64,000 bases of DNA from Williamsia sp. DF01-3 (GTDB taxonomy: Bacteria; Actinomycetota; Actinomycetes; Mycobacteriales; Mycobacteriaceae): assembly GCF_023051145.1 (NCBI RefSeq), contig NZ_JALKFS010000001.1, positions 1-64,000 on the forward strand, written 5' to 3'. Each line of letters begins with the position of its first letter. Position 1 is the stretch's first letter. Shown one piece after another: positions 51,596 to 60,170 of this stretch. Under the pieces are notes generated by a model that saw only the letters and a program-made list of their open reading frames with translations, was not told the DNA's origin and did no database searches. Position numbers and translations under genes: made by a program.

Positions 51596-54363
51596 CTAGG
51601 GTGCGCGGGTAGTGATCTTGGCGAGGGCGGAGCTCAGTTGGGCGCGTGAGCGGATACCGAGTTTGCGGTAGATGCGGGTGAGGTTGACTTCGACGGTTTT
51701 TGGGCTGATGAACAGTGCGGCTGCTACGGCGCGTGTGGTCATGCCGGTCGCGACGAGGTCTGCGACGCGTTGTTCGGAGGGAGTCAGGGCGGCGATGTCC
51801 CTGGGTCCAATACTGACGCGGTCGAGTTCGGTGCGGGCCCGGGCGGCCCACAGAGGGGTGCCCAGCTTGTCGAAGGTCTGCAGTGCCTCGGACAGTGTTG
51901 CAGCTGCTGCTTCTTTTCGGCGTTGTCGACGTTGTAGTTGCCCTAGGAGCAGTTGGGTGCGGGCCTGCTCGAACGGCATGGGCAGCCGTTCGTGCTCGAC
52001 CATGGCGCGTGCGGCGTGTGTTTCGGCGGCATGAATGTTGTTGGCGGCGGCCAGAAGCATGCTGCGACCGCGGGCACCGAGGGCGAGCATCCAGGGTCGG
52101 TCCAGCGTAGATCCGTTGCGTTCGAGGGCGTAGACGAGCGGTTCTGCCTCCTCGGGGCGCCCGAGTGCGACGAGTGCTTCGACAGCGTCGGGAATGTATC
52201 CCGAGCTGAGGATTTCGGTCCCCGGGTGGATATGAAAGTTGTCGAGCAGCGGTCGTAGCGTGCTGATGGCTTCTGTGTAGTGGCCTAGGGACACCTCGAT
52301 GAAACCCAGGGTCATTGTGGGCCATTCGGAGAGGTAGCGTGAACCGCAGCGGCGGGCGTCGTCGATCACCTCCCGGGCCTGGGCACGGCTGTTGCGGTCG
52401 CCGGTGTAGGCGGTGACCATCACCCGCAGCAGCCGGGCGATGACAAGCATGTTCTTGCCGTCCAGTTGCTGCGCGCGTTCCATCGCGTCGTCGGCGACTT
52501 CGGCTGCCTCGGTGTAACGCCCTCGCCATATGTTGATCAAGATGGTGTGCCCGGCGACCCACATCATGTCGCTGTCAGCACCACGTTCGATGCACCGATG
52601 ACGCACGGCAGCCATCTGGGTGTGGGCCTGATCGAGTTGCCCTGTCCAGGCCAGCATCAACGCGTGCACCGCGCTGGGCCGGTATGGGACTGGCGCGTCG
52701 CCGCCCGGTCCTTCGAGCTCGAGCGCGCGGTGCATCGCGGCGGCATCGTAGCCGTGCCCGTAGGCGCATTTGAGTGTCACCCACATGGCCAGAGCGCTGC
52801 TGAGGACCGAGTGGTCGCCGCTGCCGTCGGCCACTGACACTGCTCGCGAAGCGTGATGCAACGCGCTCTCGAATTGGCCGTTCATGCCTTCGGCCATCGA
52901 CAGCGACAAGAGTGTGCGCGCGAGTATCGCCTGGTTGTCGGCGGCGTCGCCAAGTACCGATGTCAGCAGGTCAGCTGCCTCGACGAAGCTGTCGTCGTAC
53001 ATCCGTACCGCAGCAAGTAGATTCGCAGCGATGGCTCGCAGCAACCCTGCCGGCGATTGAGCCAGTGCCGGTTCGATGGCTTGTTGTGCTTTGAGCATGT
53101 CGGCGGCGCGGAAGTGGTGGCTGGCCGCACGGATGCGCCGCAGTGGGGTGTCGCCGCCGAGTGCGATTGCCAGGTCGGTCAATTCGCCGGCGGCCATCGG
53201 CGCTCCCTGCGCGCTGAGCGCTTCGGCGGCGCAGTCCAGCGCGTCCAGTGTTGTGGGGTTTGCAGTGGCCGCGGATAAGGCTAGGTGCCTGGCCCGCAAC
53301 TCGGGTTGGTCGATGATTGAGGCAAGGTTTCGGTGCACGGCTCGGCGCTGGGCGGGGGTGGCTTGGCTGTAGAGACCAGCGGTCAACAGCGGGTGGGTGA
53401 ACTCGACGCGGTTGCCGGCGATTGTCGCTATGTTCTGGGCCTCAGCGCCCTCGAGGATCTCAACGATACGGTCCACGGTTGCACCGCGAGCTTGGGCGAT
53501 CAGCTCGATTGTGGGTGCTGCCGCAGTTGCTGCTGTCAGCAGTACTTCTCGTGTGTGCTCGTCAAGTCGGTTCAGCCGCGCCTGCACGATCGCAGTGAGT
53601 GTGCCGGGTAAATGAACGTGATGGGTCGCTGCGAGACCGTTTGTGCTGCGGGCAAGTTCGAGGGCATAAAACGGGTTGCCCCCGAGATTTCGGCGATCCG
53701 CACGATCGCCGGCCGCGGTAGTGAGCGGCCCAAGCGGTGTGCGATGAGTGTATGAAGGCCGCCGAGAGTGAACGGCTTGAGGCGCAAGCGTTCGACTCCA
53801 TCGGGTCTGCTGAGCTGCAGCCAGGCGGCGGGATCGGCGGCACCCACCTCTGAGCGCACCGCGCCCAGGACACCGATTCGCCCCCGCGCCCGTCGTAGCG
53901 CAAACATCATCACTGCACGACTGGACGCATCGAGCCACTGCACATCGTCGACGGCAACTACTACCGGTGAGTGCTCGCCGAGGCGGTGCAGGATTGACAG
54001 AAACGCTGCGCCGACCACGTGTTCGTCAGAGGCAGGTCCTGACGCCGCCCGTGAGAGCACCCGGTCGACCGCGTCCTGCTGGGCCTGCGGCAAATGCTCG
54101 ACCACCGCCGGCTCGATGTCGCCCAGCACGTCGGCCAGGACCGCATAGGTGAGCACCACTTCAGCTGCGCCCGGTCGCGCTGCCAGGACCCTGAATCCTT
54201 GTTCCCGGGCCCGCTCGATCGCTGCCTGCCAGACGGTCGTCTTGCCAATACCGGCCTCGCCCTCGAACAACAACCCCGAGGGCTGCTCGTTAGCTGAGCT
54301 CAGGAAGCGCTGCAGCGCACCGAGTTCCGGGCGTCGGATCAACGGTGCTGACACACCACGCAT
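51596..54363 (-). pseudogene. LAL-type LuxR regulator, one frameshift
   Basis: Two frames together give a protein of about 920 residues. An N-terminal ATPase has P-loop GEAGIGKTT (about 36-44) and VVVAVDDVQWLD (Walker B, about 134-145). A helical TPR-like middle follows. The C-terminal LuxR HTH reads LTPSEQRVADLVATGMTTRAVAAALFISPKTVEVNLTRIYRKLG. The switch is at the C5 run 53680-53684: adding one base restores SGGNPFYALELARS. It is divergent from the peptide/M50 operon, which it may control. Confidence 0.8.
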
Positions 54364-54483
54364 GATTGCAGTTCCGGCATCAACAGGTTGCAGATCTCAA
54401 AAAGCGGAGGTTGCGCCTGCTCCGACCACTGTGCGGAGCTCCTGCAGGAACGCCGCGCTGCACGTGCGTGATTTCCTAAGTGT

Positions 54484-54495
54484 AGGGAAAACCCT
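54484..54495. promoter_or_regulatory. Dyad AGGG-AAAA-CCCT between the LuxR gene and the peptide operon
   Basis: This short palindrome (in TAGGGAAAACCCTG) is centred in the 190-bp divergent gap. It is a plausible LuxR/LAL-type binding site; only the symmetry is seen. Confidence 0.4.
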
Positions 54496-54554
54496 GATTC
54501 ATCCCATGTCCTCGCGGCCATAGCGTGCACAGTGTGTTGACCACACCGCCGAAT

Positions 54555-54974
54555 ATGAGCTGCTACCTCGTGGAGTGGTATCAGCCTGACCCAAGCGCAG
54601 CGCACCTCGACGACACCGTCGCAGACTTGCAAGCCCACGAGACCGCACACACTGCACGCCACACCGATGTTCGCTTGCTTCTGGCCGTGTCCGCGCCCCA
54701 CGACGAAGTGCTGTACTGCGTCTTCGCAGGCCACTCGTCTGACGCCGTCACCCGCGCCTGCGCCCACGCTGGCCACCCCGCCGAACGCATCACCCCCGAC
54801 GTCCACCTCCAGGTCACCGCGAATGAACTCGAATCCACTGCCACACGTGCGGCCCGCGCAGACCGCACGACCGCATCGTCGTCGATCACCCCCTCCACCC
54901 CGCGCGTTGGACCACCACCACACGATGCGCGCCCAACCACCCACTCACACAGGAAAAGAGGTGACACACCATGA
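54555..54974 (+). CDS. DUF4242-like small protein
   Basis: From ATG 54555 the protein has 139 residues (a GTG at 54534 is possible). The core (SCYLVEWYQPDPSAAHLDDTV, LLLAVSAPHDEVLYCVFAGHS, RACAHAGHPAERIT) resembles ferredoxin-like DUF4242/SCO4226-type nickel-binding proteins, which often sit beside LAL regulators. The His/Arg/Thr-rich tail after 90 is disordered. Its TGA overlaps the ATG of peptide gene 1, so peptide translation is coupled to it. Confidence 0.6.
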   Translation: MSCYLVEWYQPDPSAAHLDDTVADLQAHETAHTARHTDVRLLLAVSAPHDEVLYCVFAGHSSDAVTRACAHAGHPAERITPDVHLQVTANELESTATRAARADRTTASSSITPSTPRVGPPPHDARPTTHSHRKRGDTP

Positions 54975-55021
54975 TCCGCAAACTCACCCGCCTAGCCCGC
55001 GCCATACGCGGCCGCATCTGA
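54971..55021 (+). CDS. Mini-ORF 1: cationic 16-residue peptide
   Basis: ATG 54971 encodes MIRKLTRLARAIRGRI, then TGA. GAAAAGAGG is a well-placed ribosome site, and the start overlaps the preceding stop (ATGA). The peptide has a net charge of about +6 and is amphipathic as a helix. A nearly identical second copy follows 46 bp later. Two conserved copies with independent ribosome sites argue that it is translated. It could be a bacteriocin-like or signal peptide or a short precursor. Confidence 0.55.
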   Translation: MIRKLTRLARAIRGRI

Positions 55022-55067
55022 CCGCCAGTCAAGTCAACCCTCATCACACCGGAAAGGAGACAACACC

Positions 55068-55115
55068 ATGATCCGCAAACTCACCCGCCTGGCCCGTGCC
55101 ATGCGCGGACGGTGA
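55068..55115 (+). CDS. Mini-ORF 2: cationic 15-residue peptide
   Basis: ATG 55068 encodes MIRKLTRLARAMRGR, then TGA, after GGAAAGGAGA, a near-perfect ribosome site. It matches mini-ORF 1 at 14 of 15 positions, and several codon changes are silent (CTA/CTG, CGC/CGT, GGC/GGA). The stop overlaps a GTG that opens the next frame (GTGA). Confidence 0.55.
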   Translation: MIRKLTRLARAMRGR

Positions 55116-55426
55116 CTACCCACCTTCGACTGAGATCGACAACTGCGAACGGTCCGCGAGGCAGTCGCAGTGCCGCGTGGGCAATGGGCGTGGTCCTTGC
55201 CCGCGCGGCTCCAGTCGAAATTCGCTTCCTTCCAGTCCACAACGTGTCACGACGACAAGAGGGGACGGTCACTTCATGGTTGCGTTGGCCCCCCACACCC
55301 ACTACCGGGTCTCCAAACGCGGACTGGTGCTGGCGTGCCCGAACGGCGACACTGTTCTGTTCGAGCACCCACGAGCTGCGGACCTGCCGGTGCTACTCGC
55401 GACCAACCCCGACCCCAGCCATCTGA
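55112..55426 (+). pseudogene. Possible truncated lasso-B2-like (transglutaminase) remnant
   Basis: GTG 55112 overlaps the stop of mini-ORF 2. The first 45 residues (SRSAAWAMGVVLARAAPVEIRF) recall the N-terminus of actinobacterial lasso-peptide B2 proteins, which continue with a Cys protease core not present here; beyond 55276 the frame overlaps the M50 gene and loses sense. The resemblance is from memory and short, so this is tentative. Confidence 0.3.
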
Positions 55427-56502
55427 CGACCGCACTGGGACCACCACTGGACCCCACCGTGGTCGACGACCTCGTCGAACTCGGAGTGCTTACCAACGGC
55501 GACGACGATCCCGGCACCAACCACAGCTCGTCCCCCGCTCGTGAACGACGGTTCACAGTCTCCCGCAGCGGCCTGATGATCAAAGGAATCGCCACACCCT
55601 CGGCATGGCTGAACCGCCGACTCGTACCCCTCCTGACACATCCGTTGGGCCTCATTGTCATTGCCGCAGTCCTCGCCGCCGGCGGTATCGCACTCCTCTG
55701 TGGTCGCCCCGACGGCCTACCCAGGGTGAGCGACAGTCCGGCCACCGAAGCACTGCTGATGATCGCGCTCGGCATGACCGCAACCATCGCGCACGAGTTC
55801 GCCCACGCCGTCGCACTAAGTCACTACGGGCGAGCCCCGCGCCGCGCCGGTTTCGGCTTCTACTGGGGTGCGTTGTCGTTCTTCGTCGACTCCACACCAG
55901 CACTGACCCTGCCGCGCCACCAACGCGTCGTCCAGGCACTCATCGGTTTGGTCGTCGACGTTGTCACCACAGCCCTATTCGCCATCGCAGCACACCTCGT
56001 CCAAGACCCGCTCTTAGCAATCGTGTTCTGGCGCCTCGCTATCCTCGGCCTGGTAGACATCGGCATCAACGCGCTCCCCGTCCTGCAAGTCGATGGTCAC
56101 TGGGCCCTGGCCGACTTGCTTGACGAACCCGACCTCGGGCCCCGCGCCCGTCGCGCACTCGCCCACACAATCCGACGCCAACTGCCTGCCGGCCAACGCG
56201 CCCTGGCCGCCTACGGCGCGATCAGCCTCGCTGTCGGACTCACCATGATTGCCACCCTGGCCTACGCATTCTGGGCCACCACCGGCGACCTCGTCATAGC
56301 CCTGTTCAACGGTAACCCCGCCCAAATCGCCATCGGCCTCTACTACGTCGGCCCACTCGCCCTCGGCCTCATCTTCAGCACCCTCGGACTACTCCTCGAA
56401 AGCACAACGTCTAACACCCACACAACCCCCAATAGAACGGAGACGACACCTCCCTGCACTCCCACTGACCGCACACACCAACCACAGAAGGACTCATCAT
56501 GA
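55276..56502 (+). CDS. M50-type membrane metallopeptidase with N-terminal binding domain
   Basis: From ATG 55276 (GAGGGGA site) the protein has 408 residues. Residues 8-75 (YRVSKRGLVLACPNGDTVLF) form a small domain like the PqqD/recognition-type modules of peptide maturation proteins. Several membrane helices follow, with the zinc motif HEFAH at about 173-177 and the second M50 site LPVLQVDGHWALADL near 270-284 (Asp-Gly). It should cut peptides in or at the membrane. Right after two mini-peptide genes, it is a candidate processing, export or immunity protein. A longer GTG start at 55096 is less likely. Confidence 0.8.
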   Translation: MVALAPHTHYRVSKRGLVLACPNGDTVLFEHPRAADLPVLLATNPDPSHLTTALGPPLDPTVVDDLVELGVLTNGDDDPGTNHSSSPARERRFTVSRSGLMIKGIATPSAWLNRRLVPLLTHPLGLIVIAAVLAAGGIALLCGRPDGLPRVSDSPATEALLMIALGMTATIAHEFAHAVALSHYGRAPRRAGFGFYWGALSFFVDSTPALTLPRHQRVVQALIGLVVDVVTTALFAIAAHLVQDPLLAIVFWRLAILGLVDIGINALPVLQVDGHWALADLLDEPDLGPRARRALAHTIRRQLPAGQRALAAYGAISLAVGLTMIATLAYAFWATTGDLVIALFNGNPAQIAIGLYYVGPLALGLIFSTLGLLLESTTSNTHTTPNRTETTPPCTPTDRTHQPQKDSS

Positions 56503-56947
56503 AAACAAAAGCTCTTGCCACACTTGCCCTGACAGTCGCAGCGCTGACAACCGGGGTGTCCCCGGCGGCCGCAGCGCCGGCCACCTCGCCCGACAATTCG
56601 AACGCTCGGTTGATCCAATTCCCTGCCCGCGCCTTCCCGGCCGTCTACTCGAACGTGTCGCCTGAAAGCACCGACGCACCGATATACACCGGTACCATCC
56701 TCACCACAGCGCAGACTCGGGCCGTCCGCGACTCCGGAGCACTCGGAATCGCGAAAACCGTAGCGCCGTATAACTACAACGAGATCGCCGGGAACATCGA
56801 ATCGAAGGCCAACAGCGCTCTCGCCCTCAACCCCCGGGCTGCGTGCGCCTCTATTACACCCCCAGAGGCAAAGACCCACGGTTCCCCGGTTTCTACGCCG
56901 CCACCATCGACGCAAAGTTCTGCAACCCGCCCTACCTCATCCCGTAA
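56499..56947 (+). pseudogene. Secreted small protein, frameshifted near the end
   Basis: It begins with an ATGA overlap with the M50 stop. A clear signal peptide (MKTKALATLALTVAALTTGV, cut near AAAAPA) leads a mature part of about 120 residues. At the C5 run 56831-56835 the sensible frame changes to CVRLYYTPRGKDPRFPGFY, ending NPPYLIP at 56947. Adding one C gives a protein of about 148 residues. Uncorrected, the frame ends at 56954 in a Ser/Thr-rich tail. It belongs to the peptide/M50 operon. Confidence 0.65.
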
Positions 56948-56996
56948 TCGCTAGCCAGACCATCTGGCCTGAACAACCACAGCGGAAGTGTTCTAT

Positions 56997-57464
56997 ATGC
57001 GTAAGTTCATAACCGGTGGCGTCGCAGCGTCCACATCACTCGCGCTGGGACTCCTGGGCGCAGCGTCGGCCTCAGCGGCCGAAGACAGCGTAAAGGTCAC
57101 CGCCCAGGGCGGAGTGGAAAGCGTCGACGTGCTCATCGACAACCGCACGGGGGGCGCCATCGAATGCCTGGTGGGAGGAACCGATGGGGTTGAAGACGGC
57201 AAGTTCTTCGCTGTTCCCGGCGAGGTTCTCTATCCGATCGGGTCCACACCAATCCACTTTGACGACGTATCCCCTGGCACCTACCAGCCCATTATCTCAT
57301 GTACGTCCAACACTCTTGGTGAGGCTTGGTTGACCAAAGCTGCGTTTATAAACGGGCCCCCCGAAAACCCCGAACCCGGACTCTGGGTGCTACCAAGCGT
57401 CCCGTTGACGGTGAGAGCGGCACCCGTTGATCCGGGGAACTGCTTCGGCTCAATCTGCTTCTAA
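56997..57464 (+). CDS. Secreted protein with conserved GNCFGSICF end (paralogue 1)
   Basis: The ATG at 56997 opens 155 residues. The signal peptide (MRKFITGGVAASTSLALGLL, cut near SASAAE) is followed by a beta-rich domain (VKVTAQGGVESVDVLIDNRT, PGTYQPIISCTSNTLGEAWL). The C-terminus is DPGNCFGSICF, with two close Cys. The gene at 62340-62810 encodes a close paralogue with the same ending. Function unknown; the exact conservation of the last nine residues suggests they matter for sorting or binding. Confidence 0.75.
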   Translation: MRKFITGGVAASTSLALGLLGAASASAAEDSVKVTAQGGVESVDVLIDNRTGGAIECLVGGTDGVEDGKFFAVPGEVLYPIGSTPIHFDDVSPGTYQPIISCTSNTLGEAWLTKAAFINGPPENPEPGLWVLPSVPLTVRAAPVDPGNCFGSICF

Positions 57465-57587
57465 GTCCAACCCTTCAGCGATCTACTTCCCGGCAGACGT
57501 CGCACTCCACTAGGAGTGCCTGGTGAGAGCGACTGCAAATACTGAAGATCGGGGCTACGTAGCAATCCGGACAACCGCTACCCCACC

Positions 57588-57660
57588 GATCAACCTGACG
57601 TAATCATTGTTACCGGCGTGATCAATTGCGGCACAATATGTTTCGTCACCAGTGACGAAA
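57588..57660 (+). repeat. Dispersed two-palindrome element, copy 4
   Basis: The first palindrome is damaged (GATCAACCTGACG); the middle (TAATCATTGTTACCGGCGTG) and the perfect second palindrome TTTCGTCACCAGTGACGAAA (57641-57660) are kept. Read on the minus strand it supplies the last 24 or so codons and the stop of the lipoprotein gene 57590-58108. Confidence 0.8.
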
Positions 57661-58108
57661 CGCAGCGGGAATCGCCTAGTCGGGCAGCATGTTTTGGCGA
57701 GTCCTTGCTGTCATCTGGGCATGAGCGGAACCAACATAGGTTCCGCCATTTTCCATGGGTCACCGAAACGACCTCGGTGGGTGCATCTTCGAAGTCGACC
57801 AGACATGTTCCCGACAGATCGGTGCACCTTGTGTCGACGATTCCGGTGTAGCCGAAGACCGTCTCCAATGTGGCCTGCAGCTGCGCCTCAAGGCGCTCCG
57901 TGGGCGGCAAATAGGGGGCGTCTGGTGCGGCCTCCACCAGACGTGCAGACGACATGGCTGTTGCCTTGTCGCGGGAGTCGGGAGTGTCAGCTGAGCAACC
58001 GCAAAGAAGAACGCCACTGAGCACGGCGACGATCGAAAGAATAAGCAAGCGGGGGCCAGTGCCGACTAGTGCTGTGTCGTCACGACTAGACATTTCAATC
58101 GTAGTCAC
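57590..58108 (-). CDS. Small lipoprotein with repeat-derived C-terminus
   Basis: The GTG at 58108 overlaps the upstream stop (GTGA). The 172-residue precursor has a signal peptide and lipobox (LLCGC, Cys about 38). The mature part has Cys pairs (TRCTDLSGTCLVDF, LCWFRSC). The final stretch (SSLVTKHIVPQLITPVTM) is encoded by repeat copy 4, so the original ending was lost or shifted by the element. Function unknown. Confidence 0.6.
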   Translation of the reverse strand: MTTIEMSSRDDTALVGTGPRLLILSIVAVLSGVLLCGCSADTPDSRDKATAMSSARLVEAAPDAPYLPPTERLEAQLQATLETVFGYTGIVDTRCTDLSGTCLVDFEDAPTEVVSVTHGKWRNLCWFRSCPDDSKDSPKHAARLGDSRCVSSLVTKHIVPQLITPVTMITSG

Positions 58109-58359
58109 GGCGGGGAGCTGTCCAGCTGACCGTCGGCATCGGGCACATGCTCGAACCGGACCTCCGCGAAACTGTCAGGATCATCGGCCCGGCCGACGGC
58201 AATCCATAGCCCTGTGCCATCAGGCTCTGCAGTCACAGTGCTAACGTGCCACCCCTCAAGCTCACGTGGTCGCCGGCCCGGCAACGACAAGGCCCCATCG
58301 AGTACGTCAGCAATGAACCTGTTGAGCTCAGGAGCGTTGACATCGCGCAGATCAGTCAT
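58105..58359 (-). CDS. Small module protein, MTDxRxxNAP type (84 aa)
   Basis: AAGGAGGAGGT, an ideal ribosome site, precedes the ATG at 58359. The protein opens MTDLRDVNAPELNRFIADVL and later reads LEGWHVSTVTAEPDGTGLWIAVG, an alpha/beta make-up. A decayed copy of its start is at 63555-63611. It is the fourth gene of a small-protein module repeated at 62.8-63.6 kb. Function unknown. Confidence 0.7.
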   Translation of the reverse strand: MTDLRDVNAPELNRFIADVLDGALSLPGRRPRELEGWHVSTVTAEPDGTGLWIAVGRADDPDSFAEVRFEHVPDADGQLDSSPP

Positions 58360-58412
58360 GAATACCTCCTCCTCCTTCTCGTATCCACGAGAACCCGAAA
58401 CGACCGTTCCCC

Positions 58413-58617
58413 TCAGGTCAACAGCTCGACCAGGACGACAACGCCGAGCAACAAGACCGACCACCGATGCCATGATCAGGACCATGACCAAGTTGGCCCC
58501 GATCAACGAGGTCGGGCGCGGCGTTTGCCTGCCACCGGGTGCAGTCGACCGTGTGAGCGGTACCGGATCGGTGAGATCGCCGGCCGGGGTATCTTCCGGC
58601 CGGTTAGTGGTACTCAT
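58413..58617 (-). pseudogene. Mini membrane protein of the module, frameshifted
   Basis: It starts with an ATGA overlap with the 132-residue gene. MSTTNRPEDTP, a Pro-rich part and LIGANLVMVLIMASVVGL match the intact 68-residue copy at 63307-63513; one extra base then shifts the frame, which would otherwise end LLGVVVLVELLT. Unshifted, the frame reads on into the next gene. Confidence 0.65.
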
Positions 58618-59012
58618 CGACTACCTGGCGTTGTGATTTCGTAGCGTCCTGGGTGTTGGCAAGCGGGGATGGGATGACGGTAGGCAAAGCAGGCAGCGTC
58701 AGCGAGGATGGGCCTCAGTTCGGTGGCTGATGCTTGCCAATTGACCCACCGGGTCGGGTCAGATGGTCGTGCCGTGCCGGCGATGCGTGTGTTCGCCAGG
58801 TGACAGGCGGCATCGTTGACGACCGCGACTAGGAGCGCCACATCTGACGCCGGCAATGTCAGAGACACGAACTGGCCGGCCTCAGCGATGGCATCGACGC
58901 TGGCTGGATCGGTGGCATAGATGTCGGCTGCTTTCCATGCCAGCGCAAGGGACGTGTTACGCAGCTCGGCGTCAATGTATGAGACCTGATAGATCATGTG
59001 GGCGTTAGGCAT
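58614..59012 (-). CDS. Module protein, 132 aa, unknown
   Basis: The protein is helical, with SYIDAELRNTSLALAWKAAD and a C-terminal ATELRPILADAACFAYRH that recurs in the remnant at 63183-63309. No signal peptide. Its stop overlaps the start of the mini membrane protein in both copies of the module, so the two are translated together. It overlaps the upstream remnant frame by 8 bp. Confidence 0.65.
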   Translation of the reverse strand: MPNAHMIYQVSYIDAELRNTSLALAWKAADIYATDPASVDAIAEAGQFVSLTLPASDVALLVAVVNDAACHLANTRIAGTARPSDPTRWVNWQASATELRPILADAACFAYRHPIPACQHPGRYEITTPGSR

Positions 59013-59250
59013 TGACGGTTCGTTCGACTGCGTCTGGCTCGAAGGTCGTGATTGCCAAGCAGCGGATCATCCGATGGCCAGTCGGCCGTGACGCCATAAC
59101 TTCTGGGTGTGCGTCGCTGGCTTCGCTGGTGTGATCTGTCGTCGTCGAAATGGATGTCGCATATTCGCCCCCGAACACGTTTGTGATGTCGCAGGTCATT
59201 GTATGCGGACGACCCTGGCGTGCCGGCCTGCTCCCGGCAGGGTGGTGCAC
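59005..59250 (-). pseudogene. Chimeric remnant of the module's first gene
   Basis: The last 35 residues (HPEVMASRPTGHRMIRCLAI to AVERTVNA) match the 3' part of the gene remnant at 62852-63166. The first 45 residues do not and look like unrelated sequence, so a deletion probably fused the Zn-finger gene region to the end of the module gene. It may still be translated. Confidence 0.5.
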
Positions 59251-59256
59251 TGTCGG

Positions 59257-59445
59257 TCACAATCCGCGGGGATGGATTGCTGGCGGCTGGACCGGTTCGG
59301 CGGCGTAGACGACCGCCCAGCAGGTGCGGCAGGTCCAGGACCGGCAGGGGGGCCGTCGGAGGTTGTCCCAGCCCACCAGCACCTTGTACGGGCCCAGCCG
59401 GTGCCCGTTCGGGCAGCTGCTCGGTGGGTTGCGGTCGGTGTACAT
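59257..59445 (-). CDS. Small Zn-finger-like protein (62 aa)
   Basis: The 62-residue protein has SCPNGHRLGPYKVLVGWDN then SWTCRTCWAVVYA: Cys-x3-His plus Cys-x2-Cys spacing that suits a zinc ribbon. A GGAGCC site precedes the ATG. It lies partly in copy B of the 0.73-kb repeat; copy A holds a broken version. Its neighbour HhH gene and a ligase remnant suggest an old DNA-repair-type cluster. Confidence 0.6.
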   Translation of the reverse strand: MYTDRNPPSSCPNGHRLGPYKVLVGWDNLRRPPCRSWTCRTCWAVVYAAEPVQPPAIHPRGL

Positions 59446-59509
59446 GTGGCTCCTTCATCGAGCCTTCTCCCTCCGCACTCGCGAGCGTACGGACCACCCC
59501 AGACATAGA

Positions 59510-59539
59510 AAGCCGCGACCTGTTGAAGGGTCGCGGCTT
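59510..59539 (-). terminator. Terminator of HhH gene, copy B
   Basis: It has the same 11-bp stem as copy A (AAGCCGCGACC / GGTCGCGGCTT), 17 bp after the HhH stop. Confidence 0.7.
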
Positions 59540-59555
59540 TCGACGTCGTGGACTG

Positions 59556-59762
59556 CTAGTCGGCGAGTTTGGCGACTGCCTGGGCCCAGAGGAAGTACTT
59601 GTTGGTGCCCAGATCGCGCACGGTCTTGATGTTGAACGCGTCCTTGAGGTGCTGGGCATCGCCCGGGCTCACCCCTTGGAGCGCCTCGACGGGGGCGTCA
59701 GCGAGCTCACTGATCGGCTTTTCCTCGTATGCCTTGTCGAACTTGTCGGCAATTCCACCCAT
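59556..59762 (-). CDS. Small helix-hairpin-helix protein (copy B)
   Basis: This is a second intact copy of the 68-residue HhH protein (MGGIADKFDKAYEEKPISEL; core LQGVSPGDAQHLKDAFNIKTV), with the same AGGAGGTCATC ribosome site as copy A. Near-identity of both copies indicates recent duplication or gene conversion. The truncated copy at 24633 keeps the C-terminal half almost unchanged. Confidence 0.8.
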   Translation of the reverse strand: MGGIADKFDKAYEEKPISELADAPVEALQGVSPGDAQHLKDAFNIKTVRDLGTNKYFLWAQAVAKLAD

Positions 59763-60030
59763 GAAGATGACCTCCTGTGCTCGGTTCGGTGTACCGGGTT
59801 CGGCACACCGCCACCATCGTAGGAGCGTTCGACGACCCGATCGCCGTCATCGACAACGGATTCGCACCCCTATGGCGTCGTGCCCAGCACGGATTCGAGG
59901 GCAAGGCACCCGGCCTGTTTGCCGGTGTCGCGCCAGCACCTGCAGTTGGTCGTTGCCCTTCCCCTCCGGGCGACATCGTGGCCGGACCGCAGCACGTGTG
60001 CCGTCCCTGCCGGCGGGGCATCCTGAACGG

Positions 60031-60150
60031 GTGCCGCCTGTTCCCGAACCCGATGCTCGCCACCCTGGGTGAAGCCCCATCTGGAGAGGGTTGGGCGTTC
60101 GAGTTCAAATGGGACGGGGCTTGGCGCAGAGTCGCCGGCGCCGAGCCGGT
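60031..60150 (+). pseudogene. ATP-dependent DNA ligase N-terminal fragment (copy B)
   Basis: MLATLGEAPSGEGWAFEFKW then DGA is the adenylation motif region of LigC/LigD-type ligases; the Lys in FKWDG would carry AMP. The GTG at 60031 is out of frame by one base (an extra C relative to copy A). The fragment ends where the leader of repeat copy 5 begins, so the rest of the gene is lost. Confidence 0.6.
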
Positions 60151-60170
60151 AGTTGCGGTTGCTGGTCATC

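Larger units (their letters stand above)
59363..60090. repeat. 0.73-kb direct repeat, copy B
   Basis: It matches 45683-46409 almost base for base over 728 bp in the same orientation. It covers the 5' part of the Zn-finger gene, the HhH gene and terminator, and the ligase start. Differences are a few substitutions and single-base indels. Confidence 0.9.

Noticed and set aside
51558-52562. 334-codon minus-strand frame within the LuxR gene
   Set aside because: Out of frame with the LuxR protein and Arg/Pro/Thr-rich; typical GC-driven shadow.
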